DNA from: DAIQNV01 sp038748775
GTDB taxonomy: Bacteria > Planctomycetota > Phycisphaerae > Phycisphaerales > UBA1924
NCBI GenBank assembly: GCA_038748775.1
Contig: JBCDIT010000002.1
Location: 186,001 to 250,000, forward strand
DNA length: 64,000 nucleotides
Direction: 5' to 3'
Shown piece after piece: positions 9,928-19,377 of this stretch. Made by a program: the position numbers and the translations under genes. The notes under the pieces are model-generated. The model worked only from the letters and a program-made list of their open reading frames with translations. It searched no databases and was not told the DNA's origin. The number at the start of each line of letters is the position of its first letter. The stretch's first letter is position 1.

Positions 9928-10830
9928 TCACCGCCCGGAATTCTTGATCGACCCAACGATTTCCCGGGAGGCCCGGTGGTGCAACGCGTGGCCGGACTTG
10001 TAGGCCGTCACCCGCATCGCGATGGGTGATCCGAGGGCTCCGGACGCGAGGCTGAGATCCCCGACCAAGTCGAGCAGCTTGTGCGCCGCCGGCTCGTTCG
10101 GGAAGAGCAACTCGTTCTCGATCGGGCCCTTGTCGCCGATCACGAGCAGGTCGGCCGGCGTGAACCCCTGGAACAGACCGGCGGCTTGAGCGAGCTTCGC
10201 CTCGTGCTCAAGAGAAAACGTGCGTGCCGGTGCGACGGTCGCGACAAACGCGTCGCGATCGGAGGCGAGCCACGTTGCGGACTGGTTCCCCAGAAACGTG
10301 TTCTCGTAGCTCAGCTCGTACGTGAACGCCGCGTCGGCGGGCTCGCAGGGCTCGCATCGCACGAAGGCGTCCGCGTCGACGACTTCGACTATGTCCGAGA
10401 GCCGCGCCCACGCGAGCGGGGCGGCGAGTTCGCGTTTGCCGACGCTCTCGATCGCATCGATAAACGGCTTGGCCGACCCGTCGAATATCGGTACCTCAAA
10501 CGAGGAGTCTGTCTCAACGCTCACTACGGCTTCGGTCACGCCGACCCCGGCGAGCGCCCCGAGGACGTGTTCAACAGTGAAGACCGCCGGCGCGTCGGCC
10601 GAGGCGGCGAGCGCCGTGTGGCGCGAGCCGAGCTTGGCGAGCACCGGTTTGGCTGGGCGGGTATCGAGGCGGTTGATTTCTGCGTTGACCAGTTGACCTG
10701 AGAATTCGAACCTGATGCCACCGGATTCTGCCGGGAGAATCTCGATCGAGGCCGACGCGTTGGTGAACAGGCATCGTTCTCGACCTGACCCGGGCACGCG
10801 GACCGGTGCAGCGAGCGTTGTTCGGTTCAC
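9928..10830 (-). CDS. lpxC: UDP-3-O-acyl-N-acetylglucosamine deacetylase LpxC
   Basis: 300 residues from a GTG start that overlaps the lpxD stop (GTGA). Zinc and catalytic elements are present: TVEHVLGALAG (first His), HKLLDLVGDL (His and Asp) and SGHALHHR (general-base His). LpxC catalyses the first committed step of lipid A synthesis. Standard length, with no FabZ fusion. The frame upstream of the GTG is an artefact of lpxD. Co-transcribed with lpxD, skp and bamA. Confidence 0.93.
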   Translation of the reverse strand: MNRTTLAAPVRVPGSGRERCLFTNASASIEILPAESGGIRFEFSGQLVNAEINRLDTRPAKPVLAKLGSRHTALAASADAPAVFTVEHVLGALAGVGVTEAVVSVETDSSFEVPIFDGSAKPFIDAIESVGKRELAAPLAWARLSDIVEVVDADAFVRCEPCEPADAAFTYELSYENTFLGNQSATWLASDRDAFVATVAPARTFSLEHEAKLAQAAGLFQGFTPADLLVIGDKGPIENELLFPNEPAAHKLLDLVGDLSLASGALGSPIAMRVTAYKSGHALHHRASREIVGSIKNSGR

Positions 10831-11936
10831 CCGTCGCCCTCGAGGCTTTCGAGTCGGGCTTCGAGCCGGGCGATGGTCTTCATCGCGTCTTTGAGTTCTT
10901 GTCGCATGCGGACGGTGTTCTTCACGCCCCGCAGTTCGTTGAGCCAGATCCGCTTCGGCCTGGCGGGGTGGCCGACCCACGGCTCGGTCGCGGAGAGGAT
11001 CCCGTTGGCGAACGTGCCTCCGGCGAGCATCGCCCCGGGTTCGACCGTTGTGTTGTCGCCAAGGTGAACGCCCCCGCCCAGCGTTGAGAACGCGCCGATG
11101 TGCGTCGACCCGCCGATGGCGCAGCACCCGCAGATCACGACCGCTTGGTCGATGCGGCAGTTGTGCCCGATCTGCGTGAGGTTGTCGATCTTGACATCGT
11201 CTCCGATGACGGTGTCGGAGAACTTGCCACGATCGATCGCGCAGTTGGCGCCGATGACGACACGGTCGCCGATGGTGACACCGGCGATGTGGGGGATGAA
11301 CTGAGGGATGTTGTCGGCATCCCGGTCGAACCCGAAACCGTCGGCGCCGACCACTGTTCCGGGGTGGAGCAGACAATCAGCCCCGACCGTCGTGAAGGGC
11401 CGGAGAACGACCCCGTCTTGGATGCGCGTCCGGGCGCCGACTTTGCAGTTGGCCCCGACGGTCACCCCAGCCTCAAGCAGGGCGCCCGGGGCGAGTTCCG
11501 CGTCCGGTCCCACGAAGCAGAACGGTCCGACGGTCGCCGCCGGGTCGACGTTCGCCGAGGCGTCGACGAACGCCGACGGATGGACGCCCTCGGACACGAC
11601 CGGCGGGTTGACCCGCGCGGAGATCAGGCCGAGGAGGGTGCGCACCGCCGCGTCGGCATCGTCGACGACGAGCACGGCGCGCGCCCGGTCAGCATGGCGC
11701 GGCACGTCCACGTCCCGGCTCGCGATGACCGCCGTCGCCTGGCATTCGGGCCACTTGGCCGCGAACGGAGCCGATCGGATAAACGTCAGCGTGCCTTCGC
11801 AGGACCGGTCCATCGTGTCGAGGCGGCGGAGCGAAAGATCGTCCGGGCCGATCAGTTCCGCGCCGAGCGCAAGCGCGGCGGCACCCGTCGTCGGCGGGAG
11901 TCCGGGGTGATCGCTCTGGTGTGCAGGATCCGTCAC
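10827..11936 (-). CDS. lpxD: UDP-3-O-acylglucosamine N-acyltransferase LpxD
   Basis: 369 residues, GTG start. An N-terminal uridine-binding domain is followed by hexapeptide repeats that form a left-handed beta helix (about residues 120-310), including the LpxD-type GADGFGFDRDADNIPQFIPH segment and GHNCRIDQAVVICGCCAIGG with its catalytic-type His. The C-terminal helix (RMRQELKDAMKTIARLEARLESLE) fits the trimer tail. It adds the N-linked acyl chain in lipid A synthesis directly after LpxC. Confidence 0.93.
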   Translation of the reverse strand: MTDPAHQSDHPGLPPTTGAAALALGAELIGPDDLSLRRLDTMDRSCEGTLTFIRSAPFAAKWPECQATAVIASRDVDVPRHADRARAVLVVDDADAAVRTLLGLISARVNPPVVSEGVHPSAFVDASANVDPAATVGPFCFVGPDAELAPGALLEAGVTVGANCKVGARTRIQDGVVLRPFTTVGADCLLHPGTVVGADGFGFDRDADNIPQFIPHIAGVTIGDRVVIGANCAIDRGKFSDTVIGDDVKIDNLTQIGHNCRIDQAVVICGCCAIGGSTHIGAFSTLGGGVHLGDNTTVEPGAMLAGGTFANGILSATEPWVGHPARPKRIWLNELRGVKNTVRMRQELKDAMKTIARLEARLESLEGDG

Positions 11937-11952
11937 GTCCAGCGCCGGTCTG

Positions 11953-12585
11953 TTAGTTGCGGCCGGCCGCGAACGCGTTGTTCATGTAGTTCGCCACGGT
12001 GCCGGTCACGTCGACCGCATCATTGGCGTACAGGACCCGGCGATCGCCGATGAACCGGAGGACGGCGCCCTCGCTTACGTTTGGAGGCAGGTTGGCGGCC
12101 GAGTCATCGAGCAGGATGATGTCGTACCCGTCGCGTACGGCGATGCGCTGGGCCGCTGCTTTGATCTTGAGGTAGAGCTCTTGCAGGATGGTCCCGGTCT
12201 CGACCGAGACGATCTCCTGGAGGATTTTCTGGCGGGTCTCCAGGGCCGCACGGATTTCGAGGACTTCGCGCGTTTTGTCGCGGTGCGCCGCGGTGCCCGG
12301 GGTGAACAACTCGAGGTCGCTGGCCGCCGTTTCACCCTCTGAGCGGAGGGCGTCGACCTGGGCCTGGCGTTCGGCGATGAACGCGTTGAGGGTGTCTTCG
12401 AGTTCGGTGCGTTCTTTGAGTTGTTCAAGCAGGGGTTCGAGCCGGATGACCGCGACGGATGTCGGCGGGGCCATCACAACGCGGTTGGTCGCGGTCGCGG
12501 ACTGCCCGGCGAGCCAGCCGGCGAGGACCAAGGCGGTCGCGACCGCGAGGGTGATGACTCCGGGGCGGTTACTCGTGTGTGTCAT
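11953..12585 (-). CDS. OmpH/Skp-family periplasmic chaperone
   Basis: 210 residues with a good ribosome-binding site (GAGGT) before the ATG. Signal peptide (VITLAVATALVLAGWLAGQSATA), then VAVIRLEPLLEQLKER and a long charged coiled-coil hairpin (about residues 55-150), ending in the small beta domain typical of Skp (DGYDIILLDDS...RRVLYANDAVDVT). Skp trimers hold outer-membrane proteins on the way to BamA, whose gene is directly upstream. Assigned by fold pattern and context. Confidence 0.8.
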   Translation of the reverse strand: MTHTSNRPGVITLAVATALVLAGWLAGQSATATNRVVMAPPTSVAVIRLEPLLEQLKERTELEDTLNAFIAERQAQVDALRSEGETAASDLELFTPGTAAHRDKTREVLEIRAALETRQKILQEIVSVETGTILQELYLKIKAAAQRIAVRDGYDIILLDDSAANLPPNVSEGAVLRFIGDRRVLYANDAVDVTGTVANYMNNAFAAGRN

Positions 12586-12705
12586 TGGGCACCTCGTGCG
12601 TGTTGGCCGCGTCCGGGCACGCGGCGGTGGTCAGAAGGGTAGGGGTGCGGGAGCGGCGCGTCCGGGGTCGCGTCCGGGGTGGTGGTCGGGAGTTCGGGTC
12701 ATGTA

Positions 12706-15216
12706 TCAGTAGGGGACATCGACGGAGAAACTGAAGAGCCGACCCTCGTCGTCTTCTTCGTCGACAAGCGGGAAGCCGAAGTCGAACGCGAGCGGGGCCG
12801 GGCTGAGGACCGGGACCGCGATTCGGATGCCGACGCCCACCGAGACCCGGTATTCCTCGAACCCGGGGCTTTCGAGCACGGTGCCTGTATCGAGGAAGGT
12901 GACGAGATGCACCGTTTCTTCGACGATCGGCTGGCGTAGCTCGACCCCGGTGAAGAACGACCAGGTGCCGCCCACAGGCACGTCGCTGGGTTCTCCGTTG
13001 TCGAAGCGGACCGACCGGGGGCTAATCGTCCTGAAATCGAAGCCTCGGAACCGCTGGCCGCCCTGATAGAGCCGTTCGTACACCGGCACGGCGCTCTGGC
13101 CTTGCGGGATGTACGCGGCCCGGGTCGCGACGCTGAGCACCGTCGACCGGCCCAAGAAGTCGCCGCGGAGCGGTATGAACACCTCATGCCCGGCGGAGAT
13201 GCGCGTGAAGTCGAAGTCGCCCAACACCTGTTCGACGCTCAGCGTCGTGAACGAGCCCCGGTCGGGCAGGAAGCGGTTGTCGAGCGTGCGCCGGGTTAGG
13301 CTGAAGCCGATCCCCAAGATGTTCGCGGCGCCCTGTGATTCAACGATGTCGACCGGCTCGTCGTCCGGGATGCTCCCGATGTCGACCCGCTGCAAACGAA
13401 GTGAGCTCGTTCCGACCCAACGGGTGCCGAAACGCCGACCGAGCGTGAAGTTGCCGCCGAAGCGGGTCTCGTCATATTCGTCGAAATCGCGAGAACGGAA
13501 CTGCAAAGCGGCAGATCCGGTGTAGTCGGTTTCCAGCAGGTAGGGCTCCGAGAGGCTGATGGTGTAGGTCTGAACTTCCGTGCCCGGCAGCGCGTTGATC
13601 TGGAAGGTCTGGCCTCCGCCTCGGAACGATCGGCCGGCGAAGAACTCGCCGGCCGAGTCGGGCACGTCGGTGACATCGAAGTTTCGCTGGGTAAGCGAGA
13701 TCGATCCGAACAGCCCGAGGTCGGAGCTGACCTGTCCGCCGAACGAGATGCCCCCGGTGTTCGTCTCGTCGACCTCGATGAGCACGTCGCGGTACTCGGG
13801 GTCGGTCGGATCCGGCGGCTGGAGCGTGAGCTTGACGCCCCGGTTGCGGTTCTCGGGGTCGAACAGCCCGATGCCGCGCAGGCGGCGTTCCGTGCGGTCG
13901 ATCGACACGGTGCTCAAGGGATCACCCGGGATCACCTCGACGTGCCGACGGATGACGTTTTGCTTGGTGATATCGTTGCCGGCGATCACAACCTCGCCCG
14001 TCCGGTACTTCGGGCCGGGGTCGATCGTGAGCAGCAAGTCAACCTGCGGTCGGTCGGGGTCGCGCAGTGGCGACGACGAGACGCGGGCGCCGGTGTGGCC
14101 CATCATCCCGTAGGCGTCGGCGATGATCTTGATCGACTCGTCGATCCCGGTGGCCCCGTAGACATCACCCGGGCGGACGGTCATGAGACCGGCGAGCTGC
14201 TCGACGGTGAAGACCTCGAGCGCACCATCGACGAAATCGACCCTCAGCGAGCGGAACGTGTACCGAGGCCCCTCGTCAATGAGGAACTCGACGATCGCCT
14301 CCGATCCGTCGCGGCTCGTGTTGACCCGCCGATCGGCCCGCACGTCGAGGTAGCCTCGGTCGCGATAGAACCGCACGATGGCGCCGACGTCGTTGTCGAG
14401 GGTGCGCGTCTCGATCTGTCCTTTGCGGAAGAACCCAGCAGTGCGGGTCTCGATCTCGCGACGCAGGAGCTTGGGCGGGAACGAGTCGGCACCCTGGAAC
14501 CGGATGTCGGCGATCTTGACTCTTGTCCCCTCGCGGACACGGAACAGAACGATCCCGTTCTCATCCAGCTCAGACTCGTCAACGCGGACCTGAACCCGAT
14601 AGAACCCCCGCTCGCGGTAGAGCGCCTCCATGCGTCGGGCGGCGCGGTCGATCTGGAATCGCTCGACCGGCCCCCCGATCAGCACGTCTCCGACCGCCTG
14701 GGCGAGCCTCTGGTCCGACAACGACCGGTTCCCGGTGACCTGCACGTCCGTGATGACCGGCTGCTCGGTCAGCGTGAAGAACAGGTCGACCGATCCATCG
14801 TCGAGCGGGACCACGCTCGTGCGGACCTGCCCGAAGCTGATCAGCCGGCTCAGCCGGTCAACATCTGCCCGGACCGTCGCCGACCGGAACGGGGCGCCCT
14901 CGTACGAGCGGATGGCGTTCCGCGCTCGGTTCTCGAGCTCTGCGTTCAACGGTTCGTACGCCGGGACTTCCTCTTCATCGATGTTGCCCGTCGGCGTGCG
15001 GATGACCAGCCTGCAGATCACCCGGCTCTCGAACCGGTCGTCCTCGTCCTCGACCAGGGGCTCAAAGGCGGGGTCCGAGGGTTGCCACCAAGCGTGGCCC
15101 AGGGATGCCTCGGTGCCGGCAACGCACGCGAGAACCGCGGCGACGAGCAGGGCAGACGTGGGCGGGGTCGAGCGGGGCACAGCCGGGCAACGATACCTGA
15201 CCGGGTTGGTGGGCAC
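12706..15216 (-). CDS. bamA: Outer membrane protein assembly factor BamA
   Basis: 836 residues. The annotated start is a GTG; a GTG 12 codons later (15180) gives a tidier signal peptide (TSALLVAAVLACVAGTEA). Several POTRA domains follow: one reads GNRSLSDQRLAQAVGDVLIGG, another starts VVIAGNDITKQNVIRR. A C-terminal 16-strand Omp85 barrel from about residue 475 contains the RGF-type L6 element (QRFRGFDFRTISP) and ends in an aromatic residue (FSFSVDVPY). It is the core of the outer-membrane insertion machine and heads the skp-lpxD-lpxC series. Confidence 0.93.
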   Translation of the reverse strand: MPTNPVRYRCPAVPRSTPPTSALLVAAVLACVAGTEASLGHAWWQPSDPAFEPLVEDEDDRFESRVICRLVIRTPTGNIDEEEVPAYEPLNAELENRARNAIRSYEGAPFRSATVRADVDRLSRLISFGQVRTSVVPLDDGSVDLFFTLTEQPVITDVQVTGNRSLSDQRLAQAVGDVLIGGPVERFQIDRAARRMEALYRERGFYRVQVRVDESELDENGIVLFRVREGTRVKIADIRFQGADSFPPKLLRREIETRTAGFFRKGQIETRTLDNDVGAIVRFYRDRGYLDVRADRRVNTSRDGSEAIVEFLIDEGPRYTFRSLRVDFVDGALEVFTVEQLAGLMTVRPGDVYGATGIDESIKIIADAYGMMGHTGARVSSSPLRDPDRPQVDLLLTIDPGPKYRTGEVVIAGNDITKQNVIRRHVEVIPGDPLSTVSIDRTERRLRGIGLFDPENRNRGVKLTLQPPDPTDPEYRDVLIEVDETNTGGISFGGQVSSDLGLFGSISLTQRNFDVTDVPDSAGEFFAGRSFRGGGQTFQINALPGTEVQTYTISLSEPYLLETDYTGSAALQFRSRDFDEYDETRFGGNFTLGRRFGTRWVGTSSLRLQRVDIGSIPDDEPVDIVESQGAANILGIGFSLTRRTLDNRFLPDRGSFTTLSVEQVLGDFDFTRISAGHEVFIPLRGDFLGRSTVLSVATRAAYIPQGQSAVPVYERLYQGGQRFRGFDFRTISPRSVRFDNGEPSDVPVGGTWSFFTGVELRQPIVEETVHLVTFLDTGTVLESPGFEEYRVSVGVGIRIAVPVLSPAPLAFDFGFPLVDEEDDEGRLFSFSVDVPY

Positions 15217-15270
15217 AAACCTCGGGGCCGAGGGCCGCGTTCTGGTCCTCTCACGCCCTTACCGAAGGCG

Positions 15271-16665
15271 TCACGACACCGGCTCGCCCGCTTCTTCCCC
15301 GGCCGCGTGCTCGACTCGAATGCGTTTGACCCGCGTCGGTTCGGCATCGAGGACGGTTACGACGAGCCCGTTTTCGCGGAATGACTCGCCCGCTTCGGGG
15401 ATACGTCCAAGGGTCGTGACGACGAACCCGGCAACGGTGTCGTAATCCTCGCCTTCCGGGATGCTCAGGCCGATCGGCTCGAGGTCGTCGTTGGCCGCGT
15501 CGATTTCCGCACGCCCTTCGATCTCGGCCGATCGGTCGGTGGTGCTGAGAATGACCTGCTCGTCTTCGTCGCTCTCGGGTTCGTACTCGTCTCGGATCTC
15601 ACCGAAGACTTCTTCGACGATGTCCTCGATCGTCACGATCCCGGAGGTGCCTCCGTATTCATCGAGTGCGATCGCGATGTGCACCTTCTCATCGAGCAAT
15701 TCGGTGAGAAGTTCCCGGATCGTCTTGGTCTCGGGAACGTACGTCGCTTCGCGCAGCACGTCTTTGAGATTGAAGCCGGAGGGTTGGGCGGGGTGCGTTG
15801 CGAGATAGCGGAGCAAGTCCTTGAGGTAGAGCAAGCCCTCGATGTGATCCAGGTCGTCGGTGTACACCGGGACGCGCGAGTGGCCGACGTCGGACACCAT
15901 CGCCTTGACCTTCTCAAGGTCATCGGTGTACTCGAACGCCTGGACCTCGGTCCGGGGCGTCATGATCTGTTCGACGGTGGTCGACCGGAACTCGACGACC
16001 GCTTCGATCATCTCTCGCGCGGTCTCGTCGAGTTGCCCCTCGCGTTCCGACTCTTCGACGAGGCTCAGGAGTTCGGCCTCGCGCGCCTCGACCTCGCTCA
16101 CCGCTTCGAGCCCCGCCAGCCGGCGAACAACCTCGGAAATGAAGTCGAGCACGCGCCGGAGCGGGGTGAGCACGACGTGAAAGAGACGCAGCAGCGTCGA
16201 CCATGCGTACACCGTGTGCTCGGCCGCGTGCCGAGCGATCGCCAGGGGCAACGCGACGCTCAGCGTCCAAAGGCCGATGACCGCCGCAGAGAGACCGAGG
16301 ACGATGTCGAGGATCCCCGGTTGACCGTCAGAGCGAAGCGCCGCAACCGCGAGCACCGCCGCGACACCGGCGAGCAGGTTGCACACGAGCCGCGGCACGG
16401 CGATCGCCGCGACGTGTCCCTCGAGGTCCTCAAGGATTGCCCCGACACGGTCCGGGACGAGCCCGGGGAGGTCGCTCGACCCAGGGTCGCCCCCTGACGC
16501 GGGCTGGGGCGAGAGGTTCCCGTTGGTCTTCGCGATGGTCCGGCGCGCCGCGAGTGTTTCGAGAGCCGGGCGAGATACTTCGCTCAGCGCGTGCTGAAGT
16601 GAACTCAGCAGAGCCCCGAGCACAGCGCACCCAAGCGCGATCCACGTCAGCACGTCGGCGCTCAT
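15271..16665 (-). CDS. CorC/HlyC-family CNNM-type membrane protein with CBS pair
   Basis: 464 residues: an N-terminal DUF21/CNNM membrane domain (helices near 1-25, 85-100, 115-145), a tandem CBS domain (TPRTEVQAFEYTDDLEKVKAMV ... HIAIALDEYGGTSGIVTIEDIVEEVFGEI) and a C-terminal CorC_HlyC domain (ANDDLEPIGLSIPEGEDYDTVAGFVVTTLGRIPEAGE). Such proteins are linked to Mg2+/Co2+ homeostasis. The ATG overlaps the ybeY stop (ATGA), reproducing the common ybeY-corC pairing. Confidence 0.88.
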   Translation of the reverse strand: MSADVLTWIALGCAVLGALLSSLQHALSEVSRPALETLAARRTIAKTNGNLSPQPASGGDPGSSDLPGLVPDRVGAILEDLEGHVAAIAVPRLVCNLLAGVAAVLAVAALRSDGQPGILDIVLGLSAAVIGLWTLSVALPLAIARHAAEHTVYAWSTLLRLFHVVLTPLRRVLDFISEVVRRLAGLEAVSEVEAREAELLSLVEESEREGQLDETAREMIEAVVEFRSTTVEQIMTPRTEVQAFEYTDDLEKVKAMVSDVGHSRVPVYTDDLDHIEGLLYLKDLLRYLATHPAQPSGFNLKDVLREATYVPETKTIRELLTELLDEKVHIAIALDEYGGTSGIVTIEDIVEEVFGEIRDEYEPESDEDEQVILSTTDRSAEIEGRAEIDAANDDLEPIGLSIPEGEDYDTVAGFVVTTLGRIPEAGESFRENGLVVTVLDAEPTRVKRIRVEHAAGEEAGEPVS

Positions 16666-17201
16666 CGGGCGTCCCCCCGGTCGAGCACCGGGCGTCCGAA
16701 CACGGCGCCGACGCCGATCGCGTTGAGCACCCGGTCTTCCTCTTCGTGCATGCGGGCCGATTCATCCTCGGACGCATCGTCGAAGCCGAGGCAGTGCAGG
16801 GCGCCGTGGAGGGCGTAGAGCAGGAGTTCGTCGCCGGCATCGTGTCCGCGGGCCGCGGCCTGACGATGCGCCTCGTCGAGGCACACGACGACGTCGACGT
16901 CAAGCCCACCCGATCCGTTCGACAGATCGAACGTGAGCACGTCGGTCGTGGTCGCGTCTTTCTTGTGCGTCGCGTGCAGCACCGTCATCTCGCTATCAGC
17001 GACGATCCGCACCCGGAGCTCACCGGCGGCGCGAAGTTCAACCATCGCGCGCCGCAATCGCTCTGCGAGGCTTTGGACGAGCGCAGCGGGAGCGAGCGAC
17101 GTTGCATCGAGCACGTCGACCACGCAAACATCCAAGCTGACGGGGGGCCCAGCGGGACTTCGAGAAGGAGGTTCGTCGCCGGGCGTGTCTTGGTCGGTCA
17201 T
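16662..17201 (-). CDS. ybeY: rRNA maturation endoribonuclease YbeY (Asp in place of third zinc His)
   Basis: 179 residues from the ATG at 17201. Carries the UPF0054 core (LRVRIVADSEMTVLHATHKKD, TDVLTFD) and the zinc motif H132-GAL-H136-CLGFD-D142. The canonical motif is H-x3-H-x5-H, so the third ligand is Asp here. Asp can bind zinc, so activity is not excluded. YbeY acts in 16S rRNA 3' processing and ribosome quality control. The longer upstream frame is Arg/Pro-rich and not credible. Confidence 0.88.
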   Translation of the reverse strand: MTDQDTPGDEPPSRSPAGPPVSLDVCVVDVLDATSLAPAALVQSLAERLRRAMVELRAAGELRVRIVADSEMTVLHATHKKDATTTDVLTFDLSNGSGGLDVDVVVCLDEAHRQAAARGHDAGDELLLYALHGALHCLGFDDASEDESARMHEEEDRVLNAIGVGAVFGRPVLDRGDAR

Positions 17202-17509
17202 GACCGCAGGTTGGCGGTGCGAGACGGGAGGATGACCCCGCCCGAGCGACCCGATTGACCCGCCGGCACGCTGCCAGCACCAGGGTCTTCGCGGCCGCCC
17301 CCGCGTGACGCCACCGGGTGATCCACCCGGCGGGCCCACACTCTATCGGGACAAAGAGCACGTTCCAAGAGTTGAGGACCGTCACCAAACAAATTCCGCG
17401 TCTAGCACTTGGGCGCATAAACCGCGCAACCCGAAGTTCTTGCCGGCGAAATGCGCCGAAATCGCGGGTTTCGTTTCAGTCCCTCTACGGGACCGTCGAC
17501 GCCCCACGC

Positions 17510-17926
17510 GTGACCGTTCGCTTTGTCGAAAGCCCTCCGCTCGTCCGCCCTTGGCCCGGGGCTTCTGCCGAAGCGCTCGGCGCGGCGGTGCGGGCACGGA
17601 ACGACGAGATCCTCGGGGACGTTCTCGAGAACTCGATCGAACGCTCGGCCGAACTGCGTGAGCAACGCCTCGAACGCGAGCGCGAGCAGCGCGAGGCGGA
17701 GGAAGCACGCGCCCGACGCGAGCAGGACCGACGCAACGCGATCGAACAGATCGAACGGAACGACGCCGAAGCGCTCGCCGAGAGAACCCGTCAGGAAGCC
17801 CGGGTCGCGGCCCGTCGCGAGGGCGATCCGTGGAGGGCGACGTTGCTCGAGACCCGCGCCGACCGTATCGAAGCTCGGGCACTCAACGCCGCCGCGCCCG
17901 AACAGGCGCTCGACACGGTGGGCTGA
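17510..17926 (+). CDS. Charged coiled-coil protein of unknown function
   Basis: About 138 residues from a GTG; the frame is open back to 17318 without a convincing start or ribosome-binding site, so the N-terminus is uncertain. The central part (about residues 30-100) is a continuous Glu/Arg-rich helix (ELREQRLEREREQREAEEA and onwards) predicted to be coiled coil. No family recognised. The opposite-strand frame (17402-17998) is hydrophobic but looks like its shadow. The upstream 300 bp (17202-17509) show no other gene. Confidence 0.5.
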   Translation: MTVRFVESPPLVRPWPGASAEALGAAVRARNDEILGDVLENSIERSAELREQRLEREREQREAEEARARREQDRRNAIEQIERNDAEALAERTRQEARVAARREGDPWRATLLETRADRIEARALNAAAPEQALDTVG

Positions 17927-17950
17927 TCCAAGCACGTCGAAAAGCACAGC

Positions 17951-17991
17951 AAAAAAAGAACAGGCCCGATCGGGACGATCCCGATCGAGCC
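17951..17991 (-). terminator. Rho-independent terminator of the DoxX-like gene
   Basis: On the minus strand a 13-bp stem (GGCTCGATCGGGA paired with TCCCGATCGGGCC, one G-U pair, 3-base loop) is followed by TGTTC and seven T residues. It lies about 60 bp past the stop of the DoxX-like gene and also separates it from the convergent coiled-coil gene. Confidence 0.75.
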
Positions 17992-18048
17992 CGATCAAGG
18001 GGGAAGGCTTGTCGAGGCCGGACGTGTCCGGCTCTCTGTCTTCGCGGC

Positions 18049-18573
18049 TCAGCCGCGGTCCGACGCGGTCAGCTTGGCTCCGATCACCGGGAGTTGCCCC
18101 CGGCGGATCACCAGCACCACCGCTGAGGCGACGAACACGACGACCGCCATCACGAACAGGCTCGGTCCGTTGAGTGGCTCCAGCGCCGGTTCATTCAACG
18201 CCGCAGCGTCGATGGAGATTCCCAGCTTTGTGAAGTGACTCATGATCGCGCCGGAAATCACGCCGAGGGCCACCAAGGCACCGGCCCAAGCGGTGCGAGG
18301 GATGAGCAAGAGCACAACGGCGACCAGCTCAAGAGCCGCGGTGCCGAATCGGCCGGCATCACCGAGGCCGACGGTGTTGAACAGCGCGACTGTCTCCGGA
18401 GCGCCCGTGAACTTGAAGAACAGGGTTTGCCCGAGGATCGCCGCGGCGCCGATCTGGGCGAGCCACGTGCCCACCTTGGCGGGAAGGCTCAGTCCGGTCG
18501 GGCGGGATTGGGTGTTGGATTCAGACACAGAGATATCCGCTGCGCTGGGCGCAGCCGCCGCGTTGGTGGTCAT
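18049..18573 (-). CDS. DoxX-like integral membrane protein
   Basis: 174 residues from the ATG at 18573. A disordered N-terminus of about 40 residues precedes four hydrophobic helices, with the DoxX-like signature AAILGQTLFFKFTGAPETVALFNTVGL followed by RFGTAALELVAVVLLLIPR and GALVALGVISGAIMSHF. The DoxX/DoxD superfamily is loosely tied to redox or thiosulfate metabolism; no specific function can be given. Monocistronic with its own terminator. Divergent from the TerB-like gene. Confidence 0.7.
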   Translation of the reverse strand: MTTNAAAAPSAADISVSESNTQSRPTGLSLPAKVGTWLAQIGAAAILGQTLFFKFTGAPETVALFNTVGLGDAGRFGTAALELVAVVLLLIPRTAWAGALVALGVISGAIMSHFTKLGISIDAAALNEPALEPLNGPSLFVMAVVVFVASAVVLVIRRGQLPVIGAKLTASDRG

Positions 18574-18827
18574 TTGGTTGCTCCCATGAGCCGGGGTGGT
18601 TGAGACCCGCCGGCCGCCTTGATTCGCGGCGGGGCCCCTCCCCGCCGAGCCATTCAACGAGACGGCGCGTGCATGTATTCGCGCCATGTGGCAGAATGGC
18701 GGACCGAAGCGGCCTCAATTGAAGCCGCTAGCGTGCGTTCGGGGGCGAACCCTCGCTCGTTTCCTGGTCACCAGCGGCGAACCGTTGGGCTGCGAACCGA
18801 AACCCGAACGCAGGAGGTGAATCGAAG

Positions 18828-19220
18828 ATGTCGAAGTCGGACGTGGACCTATTGAAAGCCGCGGCGTGCATCGCCGGGCTCGACGGAGAGATCACCCCGC
18901 ACGAGGCGCAGGCGCTTCGTCACCTTGCCCGCCGGGCGGGGGTCCGCGAGGACCACCTCGAGACGCTGATGGAGAAGGCCCGCACCGACGACGATCTGCT
19001 CAACGAACAGCTCAGCGTGGTTCGTTCGGATCCCGAGACGACGCTCGCGGTGCTCTACCAGGTGGCGGCGATCGACGGTGTGGTCTCGGGCGACGAGCGC
19101 GTGGTGGTCGAGCACTTCGGTGTGATGCTGGGTTTGAGTCGTGAGCGGATCGACAAGATCTTCAGCGTGGTCGAGAAGCGGCTCGCGGCGAAGGAAGGGA
19201 CGCAGGGGTTCGAGGAGTGA
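18828..19220 (+). CDS. TerB-like (tellurite resistance TerB family) protein
   Basis: 130 residues, all-helical. AGGAGGTG lies just before the ATG. Two copies of the TerB acidic helix-loop-helix pattern are visible: DGEITPHEAQALRHLARRAGV near residue 20 and DGVVSGDERVVVEHFGVMLGL near residue 85. TerB domains bind divalent metal and appear in stress-response and membrane-associated systems. No other ter genes are in the window, so tellurite resistance should not be assumed. Confidence 0.7.
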   Translation: MSKSDVDLLKAAACIAGLDGEITPHEAQALRHLARRAGVREDHLETLMEKARTDDDLLNEQLSVVRSDPETTLAVLYQVAAIDGVVSGDERVVVEHFGVMLGLSRERIDKIFSVVEKRLAAKEGTQGFEE

Positions 19221-19377
19221 AGCGGGTTTGGGGTGCTTCTCCACAACCTCGGTCGCGAAGGCTGTGATTCGGGCGGGTTTGAACGGGCCAACAACGTTCG
19301 AGCACGGTGCGCGGGGATAAAGGACGGGGCCACAACGAGCGACCTACGCCCTGCCGGTTGATTCTTGGGGCGTCTTC

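Noticed and set aside
13942..15384. 480-codon plus-strand frame opposite bamA
   Set aside because: Antisense shadow of a high-GC gene; no domain, no ribosome-binding site, and bamA is certain.
17402..17998. Minus-strand frame of 198 codons with hydrophobic stretches
   Set aside because: Mirror of the coiled-coil gene on the plus strand; it also runs into the terminator of the DoxX-like gene.
18828..19220. Tellurite resistance operon
   Set aside because: Only a TerB-like domain is present; no terA, terC, terD, terZ or related genes nearby.
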